From Litomosoides sigmodontis (Eukaryota > Nematoda > Chromadorea > Rhabditida > Onchocercidae): a stretch of DNA of 64,000 bases. The DNA is taken from positions 9,715,398 through 9,779,397 of the forward strand of contig OY718808.1 of assembly GCA_963070105.1 (NCBI GenBank), read 5' to 3'. The position numbers were made by a program, and so were the translations under genes. Every line of letters begins with the position of its first letter. The stretch's first letter is position 1. Below are positions 43,307-61,268 of this stretch, piece by piece. The notes below the pieces were generated by a model. It had not been told where the DNA came from. It saw only the letters and a program-made list of their open reading frames with translations, and ran no database searches.

Positions 43307-46300
43307 GGAGGGAGGGGAGAATTTTTTCTCTGTAATTGTATGCATTTAGTCGAAGCAAGTAGTATTTCTAAATTAAAGTTCTCCAAATTTCCTATAAAAT
43401 CATTTTAAAAAGAGTGGGTGGTATGCATGTTCGAAGTGATGATTTTTTTCTCGTTTCAGGCTCGTTTTGGAACTTTGAACGACTATTTCCGTTTAGTTCA
43501 TGAACGACTACGTGAAGATAAGAATAATCTGCCGGTTTTATTTGGCGATTTTTTCACGTATGCGGATCGAAATGATCATTACTGGAGCGGTTTGTTTTCC
43601 CTCCAAAAAGCAAAATACCCACAATTATAAGTAATTCAGTTATAATGTGCATAACCGTTACTTTTACATTTTGTCTTTCAATTTAAGAATATATTTTTTC
43701 ATAATAATGGATGTCTTAAAGTTCGAAATACTACTCAACAAAAAATTTCCTTCAGGGTATTATACTAGTCGACCGTTTCACAAGCGTTTTGATCGTGCTT
43801 TACAACACTATGTAAGGTTAGTACCTTAAGGAAATAACAAATCTTTACCATCTCATCAGGATTACTGCATGACTCGATTGCAGTATTGTAGTATTTGCTG
43901 ATTGTGGATTATTTGAAAAATGTTGTGGAAGTAAAAACTGAAAGATCCTTGTTTTTCTTCTCATAACTCAATAGGAAAATTTCTTTGTTGATTTTATTAT
44001 CATGTGTAAGCTCTCCCTTTTTTACTAATCAATTTATGTTTATTGCAGAACTGCTGAAATTTTATACAGTTTTGTGAAAATGAAAGGGCTGGAAGAAGGA
44101 AATGCGATGCGGCTATTTGGACTACTTGTGGAAGCTCGTCGTTGGATGAGTTTATTCCAGCACCATGATGCCGTTACCGGCACATCGAAAGATGAAGTTA
44201 TGGCTGATTATGGCCAAAAGTTGGTTATGCAAAATTTATTAAAAAATCTGTCTTCTGTAATGTATCTATTGCTATATGTTCTCCGAACTTTTGATTTTTG
44301 AATAACTTTCATATTTCCATTCTTATAATTTCTTATTCATTTTCGATATTCTCTGGAACTCTTTTAATTTGCTTTCCCATAATTCTTACAAACTTGTAAT
44401 TTTATAGTATTATTCACAATCTAATCAATTTTCTTCAAGAAAGCTTTTTTCATCTAGGATGTTTGACGCGATGAAAAATTCTGAAGAAATTATACTCACG
44501 GCTGCAGATTTTTTGCTTAGAGGAGAGTTATTACGAAATTCTTCGGTCGTTCCGAGCCTTCTAATGGTAAATTACCTATGAATTCCTTTTATCTTCATTA
44601 TCCGAACTTTATACTAGTTAATATCAAGGCTGCCATTAATAGTCTTTTAGTGTTAGTTTATTGCAGTTGATTGGGTCTCTTGTTATTAAGTCCATTTTTC
44701 GGTCTAGTAATGCATATATATACATCCATCTTTTCAAACTGATCCTCACGATTCACCTTTTTTCTTTCTTTTGCTTAGCTCTTGTTGATGTAGAATTTAT
44801 GTTGCACTGCATAAAGCGAGATCGGATATATGTGGTACCATTTTTCGAAATTATCCGAAAAATTGCTTCCGTTTTCTTATTATAAGAAGGCTATACTTAC
44901 TGTTAAGCTTAATTTTTTCAGGATGCCCTTGATTTTGAAATTTTTTTAGTTCAAACATGAGTTTCTAAGGAATTCTGAAAAACAATGTTTTGGTTTCAGG
45001 AAGAAAGCCGTCCTACATCTGAATCACTTCCGAAAAAACGAGTTGTGATGCATGGAAGGTTACCAAAGTTTACATCTATGAAATATGCATGCTACCTTTG
45101 AAATTGTTATCTTTACTAATGATTTCCATCATTGAAATACCATGTAATTTATTGAAGGAGCATTATACAATCAACTGAATTTTAAACATTTGCAAATTGG
45201 ACATGACATTCTTTGCGAAATTTTTTTACAACAAAGGTTTCTTTTTAATTTTTTTTAATCTATTTACTTTACGAAGTAATTTCTATATTCATTTCAGCGA
45301 AGTTATCTTATTCAATTCGTTGGGAAGCCCAAGGATGGAAACAGTATGTGTTCACGTCAGTGCTTTGAACACGGTAGTGGTGTTAGCTTCGGAGCCCAAT
45401 GTAACTCTTCTTCAACAAATTGGTCCGATTTTTGAATTCATTAATAATGAATGGGTTATCGATTCAAAGTTATACGAAGTATGGTTTAGAAATATGTCTC
45501 CTATTATTAAATGCCGATTTTTTCTACATTTTGTTTTTGAAGACTGAAAATTTTTGAAGTGGTTCTAATAAAATTGATTTTTAGTTGCTTTTCATTAGTC
45601 TTAATTCTTCGATTTTCCAGCTTTGCTTCGTTTCTCGCGTACCTGCATTAAGCTTCCAAAAATATTTATTTAAATCCGGTACCCAACATGACAGAGCGGT
45701 GATCAGATCGGGTTTTACTGGGTTACAAAGCAGGTTATTTCTTGTTTGCTGCTTAGCTTTTTTGTCTAATATTTAAAGAAATGGAAAGATATTCGGCGAA
45801 TAAAATTTAATAAAGGGTACTTTATAAGTTTTGAATTTTGGTTGAATGAAAATGAATCTTTTGTTTAATCAAATGAAAGATTCATTTCATTTTATGATGA
45901 TTGCAAATAAAATACAGAGAAAATTCTGCTTTTTTTATTTCCAGTGATTTTAATGTTGCGCCGTTGGGGAATTTTACGTTTGATAATGGCTTAATATCAG
46001 CAGCATTTGATCCGAAAACAGGTCATTTGGCTGTAAGTTTAATTTTACGAATTTTGTAATGGAAGTGAGATGAAAGCCTGATAATAAAGGAAATCGGTAG
46101 ACAAATATTTTTCATTCGGGGTTTTTTGATTTTGCAAAATTTTTGCGATTGCAAAATGATTTTCTGAAACTTTCTTCTTGCTCAATGCTTGTTTACTTCC
46201 TATTTTCAAATTTTTCTCATAATGCTTTTTGCAGTCTGTATCATTAAAAGGAGGAAGGAATATACCAGTAAAAACATCGTTTGTCTGGTATGAAGCAAGA

Positions 46301-49300
46301 ATGAAGAGCCCGTGTAAGTTCATTCATTTTTTGATTATGTCTAGTGAGCTTCCTGTCAATTAATTTAAAGTTGTTTTTGCAATTTATAAAAAATAATTTT
46401 TTGAGACTACGTGCACTTTCAATTGGATGGAAATGAGGAGTTAGTATGCAGTTTTTGAGCTTTTTTTTTAACGCACTTTATGTTCTTTCAAATTTTTTTT
46501 TCAAATTCGATAACCTAAAATGTATTTTACAGTACCTCTGAAAGGTAGCGACAATCCGCCTGGTGCTTACATATTTCTACCAAATGGTCCAGCTGAACCG
46601 TTAAAAATTAAACAGTCATTCATAGCTATTCAAGGATTGATAATGCAAAAGGTAATTGACATTCTCCCCTTATTACAACAAAAAGTAACGCTGTCAACTG
46701 GCAGTATTGTTAAAAATCTAACAGTAGTTGTATCTTCAACATTTAGATTATTTCCTACTTGAAACTGAAATATGAAATCATAAATTTTAATCTTTTTTCT
46801 TCTTAGGTATTGCTATCTAATAATGGAAACATGACATTTACTCATGTTATCAAAATACCCCTATTGTCACCATCGATAGAGATCGAAAATACATTTCATT
46901 TGGATGATGTTAAGAATGTTGAGTTAGCAATGCGATTGGAAACAGGAATTGATAATGGGGATGAGTTTTTCACTGATCTTAATGGATATCAGGTAATCGT
47001 CATCCTAGTGGACAGCAGTTTAATTAGGAGTGGTAGTAATAGCGGTGGGACGATTTTTTTCGCTTCAGCAGACTAAGCTGAATCCGTTGAAAATTTGTTA
47101 CTCTAAAACTTTTTAGCGAACTATAATTTTAATAATACTAGTCCGAAATTGAAACATAGGTGTGAGGCTCAGCAGAAGTCTCAAAATCATGTTAAATAAT
47201 GATTAATCTTTCCTGATTGTATTTTATTTTTGCATTGCTTCTGGTGAGTGTGATATTATAATTTGAATTTGCTTGTTTTAACAATTTTCAGACTGCACTT
47301 ACGTTAGATTAGGTGGTCAATGGGATGAAAAAGATTGATAATTAAGGTTTCACTTTGGTGAGATTTCTGTGATATTAGATTTCAATTCGTAATACTGTTT
47401 CAGATGGTGAAGCGACGTAGATTCAAACAACTACCATTACAAGCCCATTTCTTTCCCATGCCTTCTTCATCTTTCATAGAAGATGAAACGTTGAGGATGA
47501 CGCTTCTATGTGCTCAACCTTCAGGAGTTGCAAACCTTGCTACCGGTGTGTGATCTAAATCATCTGTTTTTGCGGGTAGTTTCGGTAATAAAGAATGGAG
47601 AAACTGAGTAATCGTAGTAGCAATTGTAACAGTATAATAGTATTAACCAGTCATGAAGCAGTAGCATTTAGTAAATACCGATAACATACAAATGGCGTGG
47701 AGAAATACTGATCGTAGAATTTGTCGAACCGTTTTCCAAGTTAAATGTTTAAGGATCTCAATGGTGGAATAATTAAAAGCGGAAAAATACTCCGATAGAT
47801 ATGGGACAGAAAAGAAAAATCTTTGTAGGTTATAATGGTTTTACGGATTATGTTAGGTTTCATTGAAAGATAAATTACAGGACAAATGGATATAATGTTG
47901 GATCGACGCTTAAGTCAAGATGATGGAAGAGGACTTTTCAGCGTATGCGTTTAATGAATGTCTGATTTGTTCAACAGAACATATTTTTTGATTATAATTA
48001 ATGAGGGATCTTGAAAGGGTTCATTTATTCTAGGAAGTTATCGTCGATCACAGTTTTTCTCTTTTTCGCCGCTAATGACAATCACGTAATTGATAAGCTG
48101 CTACACGCACAAATTTAGTATATTGCAAAAATTTTTTCGAGTCTTTTTAGGGTGTCATGGACAACAGGAAAACAATGAGCTCTTTTCGACTTCTGTTTGA
48201 AGTTCCTTCTCGAAATGTGCAGGTGAATATGAAAGCCAGCGTTACTGCTTACCATTCACCGCATACCTATGGCCGGATGTTATCTCTGCTGTATCCACTT
48301 TTAGTATTGTTAAGAAGGCCGAGCGAAGGTTCGTCTTAACATTCATGTTTGAAGTTCGTGTTTTTGTAATTTATCATCTATGAATATAGTAAATAAATTG
48401 GCGTTCAAGTATTCTTTTTTAATGAAGCAGACATATAACCATGCCAGAAGACTTTCTTTTGGAAAAAATTAATTTACCGTAATTTAGTTGCTGCTTAGAT
48501 AATATGACACAGTGAACTGTTGAATAAACTAAAAGATTATTTGCTTCACTTCTGTTGTACTGAACATACTGCCATAACTGATAATATTTACCTTTGTCAC
48601 ATTGGCTCTGATCTTTCACCAGTCTGTTATTCAAACTTTTTCCTAGTGAATTAGATCACAGTACAATGTTGTAATGTTGTCATAGCAATAATATAGCTGT
48701 TCTTGGTGTTCATGCATTAAACTTTTATTACATTTCAGACTACATCAATAACTATAAGTTAATGAATATTGTGTTCTCATGTGAAAATACGCATTTAATT
48801 ACTTTGCGTACCCTAGCAGCTCCAACAATTTACCGTGCTCACTCAGCTAATATTCATGCTCCTCGCAATTCATACGCTCTTGTTTTGCACCGCTTCGGTA
48901 CTGATTGTCGTTTTACTACTGAGCAGTTGGAAACGTGCAATGCTACGGTGTGTTTACTAGTTCTTATTATTCTAAACCTTAAGGATGTTAGAATAATCAA
49001 ACAATTGGATCGTATCAGGTGAACATATATGCATCACCTTTCGAAAAATATGGATGAAACGAGTGACTTAAGACTTGTAAATTAATTTTTGATCTAGATT
49101 TTGCTGAAGTTTTATTTAAATGCAAAAAAGCTGTTATCGTTTGATAGAAGATGATGAAAATTACTGTATTTTAAATTTTTGTTTAATATTTAAGAATAAT
49201 TTAATAAAATCATCGAACTTTCATATTTAATATTTTCCAGATTAATGTGAAACGGTTATTTGTGAAAACCCCTCTACGTGTAACGGAAACATCGTTAACA

Positions 49301-49384
49301 ATGTTATATGATCATGATGGTGACGTGAATGACATATTATTAAAACCAATGGAAGTGCGTACATTTAGACTAGACTATACATGA
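38443..49384 (+). CDS. aman-2: Golgi alpha-mannosidase II
   Basis: Golgi type II membrane glycosidase (GH38) that trims two mannoses from GlcNAcMan5GlcNAc2 in N-glycan maturation. There are 27 coding exons, starting 38443-38583, 38852-38969, 39094-39191, 39408-39542, 39886-39990, 40189-40336, 40559-40730, 41143-41276, 41436-41630, 42398-42587, 42826-43003, 43460-43589, 43756-43816, 44049-44256, 44444-44566, 45000-45058, 45298-45478, 45621-45733, 45945-46032, 46235-46313, 46533-46651, 46807-46992, 47404-47545, 47881-47942, 48151-48328, 48739-48947, 49241-49384 (1231 residues). The N-terminus is a short tail and membrane anchor ([17 protein letters not shown]), then a coiled-coil stem. Catalytic landmarks: HSHNDPGW (zinc His and Asp), HWSIDPFG (nucleophile Asp), HHDAVTGTS (zinc His). 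The C-terminus ends [12 protein letters not shown]. The 3' splice site of exon 15 (44444) was chosen by phase and is the least certain. Confidence 0.95.
42264..42320 (+). repeat. TTGCACTTAAT tandem repeat
   Basis: Four or five imperfect copies of a TTGCACTTAAT-like unit in an aman-2 intron, about 80 bases before the exon starting at 42398. Confidence 0.75.
43253..43320 (+). repeat. (TA)n(GA)n compound microsatellite
   Basis: A pure TA run of about 30 bases changes directly to a GA run and ends in GGGAGGGAGGGG, inside an aman-2 intron. Confidence 0.9.
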
Positions 49385-50471
49385 ACTTGTATAAAAATTA
49401 TTATGAATCGCATGCTCACGTAGTTCTTTTTGTAAAATTGAGTTCTTGTTCATTCCCTCGGTGTAAGCAGTGTGATAGCCGCATTTTTCCGCCTAGCTAG
49501 TGGGAATTGACAGCAAGGAAGCAGAAAAGTGGAAATGGTATGCAGTTTACAACAAATCTTGTAGCACATATATGCTTCACTTTTTTTTGAAAACTCTTAT
49601 TTTTTATTTGGAATGAGATCGTTTATGTCTCTAAGTAAAATAAATGAAGCAATTAGAATCGTTAAACAATCCCATTAGTTACGTTTCCTTTCCATGAGGC
49701 AGCTTGCAGCTCTTTTTCCTCACCGAAGTGCGTAGTTGAAATTTTCTTCCACAAATGACTATCTCCAAAATTTAAAAAAGATACTGCTGGGCGTAACCAT
49801 TATAACGATTCCCATTTGTTTTCGTCAATTTCTTAATATGTTCCATTTCAATATGATAAGAAACTTGGTATTAAAATAACAAAGTTCAGCATACTTCAGT
49901 TTGTTATCCGGTCAAATTCTGATGGCGACAGATTAAATGCTAAAATCCTCCTAATTTTGTTTGGAATTTTTAGAAGATGAAGATCGTTAATTTAATTTTT
50001 ACTTCAATACTTCAGTGAGTGGGAACCAGAAATAAAGAACTTGAATGTATCTCTTTTTTTGTTACTTTCACGTGATGTTCGTTATAGGATACTGAATTGT
50101 TTTGATTTCAATTTATGTATATATGTATTTTATTGAAAAGGAAATAAAGAGATATTTGTATCGAGAACATTTACTGGTAGTATTTAGTCAATTACAAAAA
50201 TATTTATGAATAAGAAGCAGGAATCATAGCTTCCTTTGTACGGAAAAACTACCTGTATTTTTTTCTCCTATCGTTGCTTGATAAAACACTAACTGCAGTA
50301 AACAAATTTCAAATGACTTTCTTATGCGGAATGCCACGAAAGTTTCAATACTGTGCAAATGGTATCAATTCGTCTGAAAATTTTCTGTAGCCTTAAGCTT
50401 ATTTGCTCAACAGCTCATTCTTAATTTTAAACCTGTCTCTGCAAATTTTTATTTAAATTTTATATTATTGG
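49385..50471. other. Convergent 3' intergenic region
   Basis: Between the ends of aman-2 (+) and the GNAT gene (-). AATAAA on the plus strand near 50141 and AATAAA on the minus strand at 50453-50448 (19 bases after the GNAT stop) probably end the two transcripts. No other gene seen. Confidence 0.5.
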
Positions 50472-54812
<4,341 letters not shown>

Positions 54813-57800
54813 TCATACAATCAAATTTCAAATAATTCCATTAATGAAACTTTGCTTACAGCGCCGCAAAGACTTCAGTTCAGTCAATGTAATTTTTGCA
54901 GAAACGCAAAGCGTTCCTCTGTTAATTGTCAATTTTTCTTCTGCTAAACAAACGACGAAAGCACTTCAGCATCTTTAATCATTCAAATAGCAAAGGTTTC
55001 ATTCAAACAAGCCCTTTGACGACGATTGAAAAGTGCGCTTCGTTCTGTCCTCATCCTCTCAGAGTGCATTGGAAGCTGACTTTCTGATGGCATTACATCC
55101 ACAACTAGGATCGGCTTCCGACAATTATGCAATCGGTTCGGCTGAGATAGGTAGGTGAGCAGCACCCGAATATCTTTTGATTGTCGGTGAAACCTTCCTT
55201 CCAGTTGCATTTGTATTTTAGAAGATGTATTATCAATTATGGCTACGCCCAAATACTATTTTCAATGTCACCAAAATAACTCTACCGACGAATAACATTT
55301 AGAGCATGCAACGATCATTATTTGTTACACGAAATGTAGTTAAAAAGGGAACAAAATTAATTTCAATATTGCAACCAACTGCCCACTGACCACAGCATGT
55401 GTGATGCATCAAATTATGCTATAAAATAATGAAGTGAAGTCGAACAAGAATTTTCATCAGCGTTGAATGGAAATTGTTCAATTTAAGAGGAAACAATCTT
55501 TCACAGAGGCAGAATTTTATTCTTACAGTAATTTATCCTTCAACGCACTTTACAAGAAGGAAGAAAGAGCTAATGAAAGGAAATGGGAGAAGAAAAGGAT
55601 TTGTTAGTATACGACGATTGACAAGGGAGAATTTTCACTCACTCCGTAGCATGTCAGCGGAAAATGAATTATTCGTAAACATTCCTTCTCCTCAGACCTA
55701 ATATTTCTGCTTTAATCAAATTTCCTCACAGCAACAACTACCTGCTAACTAATTTCATCCTAAATTCTGAATTTCAATGTATTTAGACAGACATTTAACT
55801 TCCTGATATTTCCAGCAATTTACAGGGAAATAATGCTTTTGCAGCTCATCCATTCCCTCTTGTTCTTCCCTTTCTAACCAGCCATCTAAGCGAGGGATCA
55901 TTCGGTTTATCAGTGATAAAAGGACTAGCAGCGAGTGGTGAGCAGTGGATTTTATCACTTTCGAAAGTTAGAAGTAAACGTATAACTATGCGAATTAATG
56001 AAGTTAGTGAAAGAGAGCACAACGATTCAATCAGTCGAAGATGGGAGCTGCGAGTAAGTAGCGCCCATTCAATTTATCACTCAATCGAGGCGTGCTGAGT
56101 AAGAAGCCATTGAATTTGAGTTTAGCAGTTTACCGAGTAAGCGAATGCTTACTTCTGCGCAAGCGTCAATTGCTTCTGCACAAATGGTTTCTCGCAATGT
56201 TGAGATTCGAGGTGATGGCAGGTGAAATGTATTGCACAAAAAGGCCTTACTGCTCCTTGGTGCAGACATGCACGTGCACATGCACATGAAACTAGTGCTG
56301 CTAGATGAAGCACAAGGTTTTGAGATGCGGGGGAAGCTCTGCAAGAGCGAAATGCTCCCCAAAGCAAGGCGTATGCAAGAAAATGCTCATTTCATGCAGC
56401 GGAAACTTTGCACGGAGAAGGCATTTCAAAAACTGCATAAGTTGCAACACTCTTGCAGCTTCCGTTCACCTTTCCTTACTTTTCAGCAGACGAAATTCCC
56501 CTATTCTGTTCAATTTCACACTTTTGGTGGCAGCGGAACTGCGCCACGCTTATCACTTAAGGCAAGCAAACAAGCAGGCTTTGCTGTTAGCGGAGAGATT
56601 GCTCCTTCATCAGATCATCGGTAATGCGAAGAAGCACTTGCGAACAACTGCGCACTTAAGTGTGCTCCTTCAGTACTTCGGTTGTCAAGCTACATTAGCG
56701 TGCGGTTGAATGAACGAACAATCGATAAACGTAAAACTGAAGTGCGAAGGGCATCCATTGATGCTTTTGACAATTTCTAGTTGCACGAGATCTTACAATT
56801 ATCGCTGAAATTTCATTCTTAACACAACCTTCCCCTTACGTGCATTTCAAAAGGGAAAAAAACATCGATCGATCAACGTGTAAAATCAAAACAAAATGAA
56901 AAATTTCGACTTTTCAATCAAAGAATGAAATTGAAAACTTGTCCGTAAATGAGAACTTGTTTGTGGGAATTTACACAGACATATCTCATCGCACGTTACT
57001 AATGTTAACCGAGAATGAATTATCTGCCAACTTTCATTCTTTCCGGTCCAACCTGTTTTCATTAACTTCTTCTACAACAACCGCAAGTGCTTGTGCATTC
57101 AGTCAGAGCGACAGATAGCACAATTAGCAGAAGCATTTTTACTTCATCATTTTCATTTTTCAATAATAACATTTCTTTACTTCTTTCCCCTCTTCCTCCC
57201 TCTCACTCACTCTCTCTCTCTCTCTCTCTCTGAAAAACCAAGAAAATCAAATTTATAATTTTCCAGATGAAGTTGATGGATGTGTCATTGGATAAAACTA
57301 CTTCGAGAAAATATTTATATTTGTCCCTCTCTTTCTTTTCAGAAAAATAATTTTTTATGAAAATACCAAACGTAATTTTAATTTAAAAAAATAAGAAAAT
57401 AGATGAAAAAATTTTTCCAAGTAGCAATAAGAAGCCAAAGTGAGAAAAATTTAGAAAAAATCAGTCTAACGGGAACTGTGATACTCACCTAAACTTTTTT
57501 TTGCCTCTTACTAGCCCTATCATCCACATAATTCCTGTGCTAGGTTTACGTACACAAACTGCTCCTTCTGTGCTAATCATTTTCGCTTATTAGCTAAAGC
57601 TTTCAACGAATAGCTAATAATTAATAGTAATAAAATTAAAAATAAACTATGGCGAGGATAGTGGTAATAATTGAAATGATTAGAGTCGATGAGTGCCGCT
57701 CAGTGAAAGAATTAATAACAAAAGTTGCGAATCATTTCATCGCTAATTCATTTCACAGTACAACGACAGCAAATGCAGTAAACGACAAGTACTTTCAGTT

Positions 57801-58284
57801 GTCTGAGGAAGAAGGAGCATAGTGCGAAGGATTAATTTCGATTCATTCCCTGTGCTAATTAATAATTAACAGTGCACAATGAAACATTAGATTGCTTTGC
57901 AATGCTTTGTTTGGCTTACAATCAGCTTGACAATAAGCATTTCAGTGATTTATGTAAGCTAAGAATTTGAAAATTGGCTGTCACTTAGCGATCTTATATC
58001 AAAAATATATGCGTGTGATTTTTTGGCCTCATTAATTTATATCTTTTCTGTGTTAGCATCGACTGGAGCGGGCTGTAACGCTTCAAAAACAGGGATCGGT
58101 TGACGTGTCGCTGTAGAAAGCGAACATTCCCAGGAACGATTGTGCGTGAGTGTGGGAATGTGTGGTGGTAATTTCACCGAACTTCAGCAGCAAAATTCAC
58201 ATACTTTCACATGAAAAGCACTGATTTTAAATTTAGCATTGTTCGTGTTAGTTGTGATTAGTTGGGATTTTCCGCCGAGCAAAA
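54813..58284. other. Divergent intergenic region, GNAT to SXP/RAL-2 gene
   Basis: 3.5 kb between two start codons pointing apart. The 56090-56710 part is less AT-rich and carries overlapping open frames on both strands, but none has splice signals or a recognisable domain. It also contains an E-box-like cluster (56266-56288), short palindromes (CACTTAAGTG near 56651) and a CT repeat at 57210-57231. Probably regulatory DNA. Confidence 0.4.
57210..57231. repeat. (CT)n microsatellite
   Basis: A CT dinucleotide run preceded by a pyrimidine-rich stretch, in the intergenic region upstream of the SXP/RAL-2 gene. Confidence 0.85.
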
Positions 58285-59510
58285 ATGGTAATATTTTCCG
58301 CCCGGCTGCTCTGCTTCATCATCTCACCCCTCATTTTTCCTCTGTTATACTTTTCCGGTGTAGCTAACGCGCAAAAACGACGAATTATCCGTTTGCTAAC
58401 TCCGTTGTCTAAGAAAGCATCGGCTAATGGTCAACGGTTATTTCAAAATATTGTAAATAATGAAATGCAAAATATTGACATCATTTACATGAAGCTATCT
58501 GACTGGGCAAAAAATGAAGGATCCAATTTTATGGTTAGCTTGGTTTCCCAATTTTAAAAGTACGAATTTTAAAAGTTTTGTTCCAACTTTAAAATTTCTT
58601 AAAAATTCGTAATTAGATAATGTGCTGCGGTTTTTGCCACCCATAGCATCGGCATCTTTCAAATTTCTACTTTCGCTGTTCATGAAATTTGAAATTTTAC
58701 AGCAACCACTGCTATCATAAGAATGTTGTCAAAGTTTTTTTAATTTATAAAACTTCACCCAGAAAATATTCGACGAAAGTGTAAAGAAAGCGGAGAAAGA
58801 AGCCTATGAAAAACGTGAAGAACTTGGAACGGAAATAAGTCAATTACCATCATTGGTAATTGATGCTATTCAGATTATTGATATATTCCGGCAAGATCCG
58901 ACCAAAACTGATCTCGAAGAAAAGAAAATGGTTATTTTAAATTAGTTATCTATGAAATTGCTTGATCTTGACTTTTTTCCTTTGTGTTCGTCGTATTTCT
59001 TGCATTTCTCACTACTACCCTTTTAGTTTTTTTCACTCTGCCTTACTCCCTCCACCCGCAATGTCAATTGTTACTTACGGATATCTGTTTGGCAACCCGA
59101 TATATGTTTGAGGAAGGAAGATCACATCGTTCTTTTTTCCTTTTCATTTGGAATTTTCAGAAGAACAGATCTTGCACATTTGCACAACTCCTTTTCACAT
59201 TTTAGACATTCTTTAACTGACGCCGCTTCACACTTTAGAACGATATCAAATCCTGCTAGCCCTGGCATGAACGTGGAATATTTGTAGTTTAAGTGCTTTC
59301 CATCGCCTCCTAATTTTATAGCATTTAGTATTACAAACTTCTTGGTTACAGATAAATGATTTAAAGAAAACGATACAGCCGCTGTTTGCTAACCGTTATC
59401 AAATTATGTTGGATCGTATGCAAAAATTACAGGATGAATATGGTATCCATTTGTTTCGGTCACCTTTTGCTAAACGTAGAAAGCATTATTTTACAAGCCA
59501 TGAACTGTAA
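58285..59510 (+). CDS. SXP/RAL-2 family secreted protein (DUF148)
   Basis: Predicted 191-residue secreted nematode protein. Exons 58285-58533, 58763-58930, 59352-59510, all phase 0. The N-terminus is a signal peptide (LLCFIISPLIFPLLYFSGVANA). The mature part is all-helical with the DUF148 pattern: FQNIVNNEMQNIDIIYMKLS, then WAKNEGSNFM, a Lys/Glu-rich helix (KKAEKEAYEKREELGTEIS), and helices ending INDLKKTIQPLFANRYQIM. SXP/RAL-2 proteins are nematode-specific, often abundant secreted antigens of parasitic species, and some bind metal or lipids; the molecular role here is unknown. A Lys/Arg-rich tail (FAKRRKHYF) ends the protein. AATAAA at 59591-59596. Confidence 0.78.
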
Positions 59511-60405
59511 TGAATACATGTAGTCGTCAGTGATAATACTGTCAGTGATGATACTGTTGCTGAACTTCATGCAAATATCTCAGCCACTTGAATAAAACAT
59601 TCGTATGGATAATATGCGTATCATAAAATTCTACGGAGTCTTAATTGTAGGGCATGCAGTTTATTTTCACAACCCCAGATCATACGAATTAATCGGCTAT
59701 ATAGAAATTTTGAAGACCATTGTTGCTACTTGGTTATATATATCAACATGTCTACAGAACGGTAGCGAGGTAAAACAATCTGAAATGATCAAAAGCTGTT
59801 GCAGCGTTGCACTTTATCAGACAAATTCGAGACAAAAAATAATTCAGTGATTTAATCGGAAACATAACCATGTTCAGTGAGATGCACATACCATTTTTAC
59901 CATAGCAGATTATGTCAAATGCGACAATATCGAATACAAAAATGTTTTCTTCAGCATCGAAATTTTTTGAGAATAAAAAAAGCAACATTAATTTCACCAT
60001 AAATATCGCGTACAAGGCATAAAACAACCGTCATAAGCTTAAAGATGCATGTATTGATGATATTTTATTTCACGATGATTTAATAAACAATTTTACTTTG
60101 TTCTTTAAAATAGTTGTCAAAATAAATCCATGGATTTTTCATCATTGAGTTTATTATATCACTTGTCGAACCTTTGATTAAATGAACAAAATTTCAAATT
60201 AAACTGTTTCCAACTTCAGATATGTCCCGATTCATAAGGAATTTCCCTCCTACAGTGATAATAACCAATTATCTGAGGGTCCTGTTCTTCGTCACTCTCT
60301 CGATTATTCTCTAAAATACCATAGTTGCTTGGAAGTGACACATTGAAAAGATAACTTTGTAATTTCAACTGATAGTAACGAGGAAAATTTAGACTATCAT
60401 TAAGA
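59511..60405. other. Convergent 3' intergenic region
   Basis: Between the SXP/RAL-2 gene (+) and the rsp-6-like gene (-). Contains AATAAA at 59591-59596. Open frames at 59605-60027 lack splice or homology support. Confidence 0.5.
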
Positions 60406-61237
60406 TCAAAACCTGCTTAAGCTTCTACTCATACTCCGTCTTTCGTCATATCGAGGCGATTTGCGTGGCGGTGGCGTTATAGAACGGCTGCGTGTCCTCC
60501 GGTAGTATGGCGACCTTTAAAAACACATGGCATATTTTATAAATCCCATTTTCAATTACTTTTCTCAGTATGAGGAAAAAATCATACCTACCTACCACAA
60601 ACTTACAGTGATTCGATAAACCGCTACTGACTGTAATGAAGTGGAATATGTGACGAATTCATTCACGTAACGTTTCGAAGTATAATTTCATCATTACTAA
60701 ATAAAATACGTAGTAAAATGCATTCTATGTATGATGCATTAGGTTCTAAAACTTTAAGAACTTGATGATAAAAAGCATAACTTGAAAATTTGCGAGAATG
60801 AAGTTGACGCATTTCTCACAAGTCATCACAGAAAACACGGCTTTTCGAAATCAAGGAGATATATTCTCTTACATTTTAAATAATTCTATTACTATTAAAA
60901 AACCCAGAAAATAGAAAACAAAAAATGCAAAAAGAGCTTAGGCAGAGAAAAAGAACTCTCTGACTGGTAAAAAAAACTTTCTTAATTGTCAACTTATAGT
61001 TAAAAAAATATTTTTCTGAAAGGGAAAACAAATATCCCTCCTTCGAAATTCGAATTTCTTACCATCCAGTAATGATGAATGGATGTTGTTTAGATGATGG
61101 TGGGATGATACGATGATGATGACGATGATGATAATGATGATGATGATGACGACGATGATAGTGATGAGTGACGAGGACGACGATAATGATTACTGATGAT
61201 CGTGAATAGTACTTATGTATGATGATGACGATGATGA

Positions 61238-61268
<31 letters not shown>

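Noticed and set aside
54983..55252. 89-codon minus-strand frame upstream of the GNAT gene
   Set aside because: The GNAT model already starts with a good ATG exon at 54812; this frame shows no family similarity or donor in phase.
56232..56709. Overlapping open frames of about 130 codons on the plus strand
   Set aside because: Several frames on both strands are open at once, which reflects local composition; no exon structure, signal or domain is visible.
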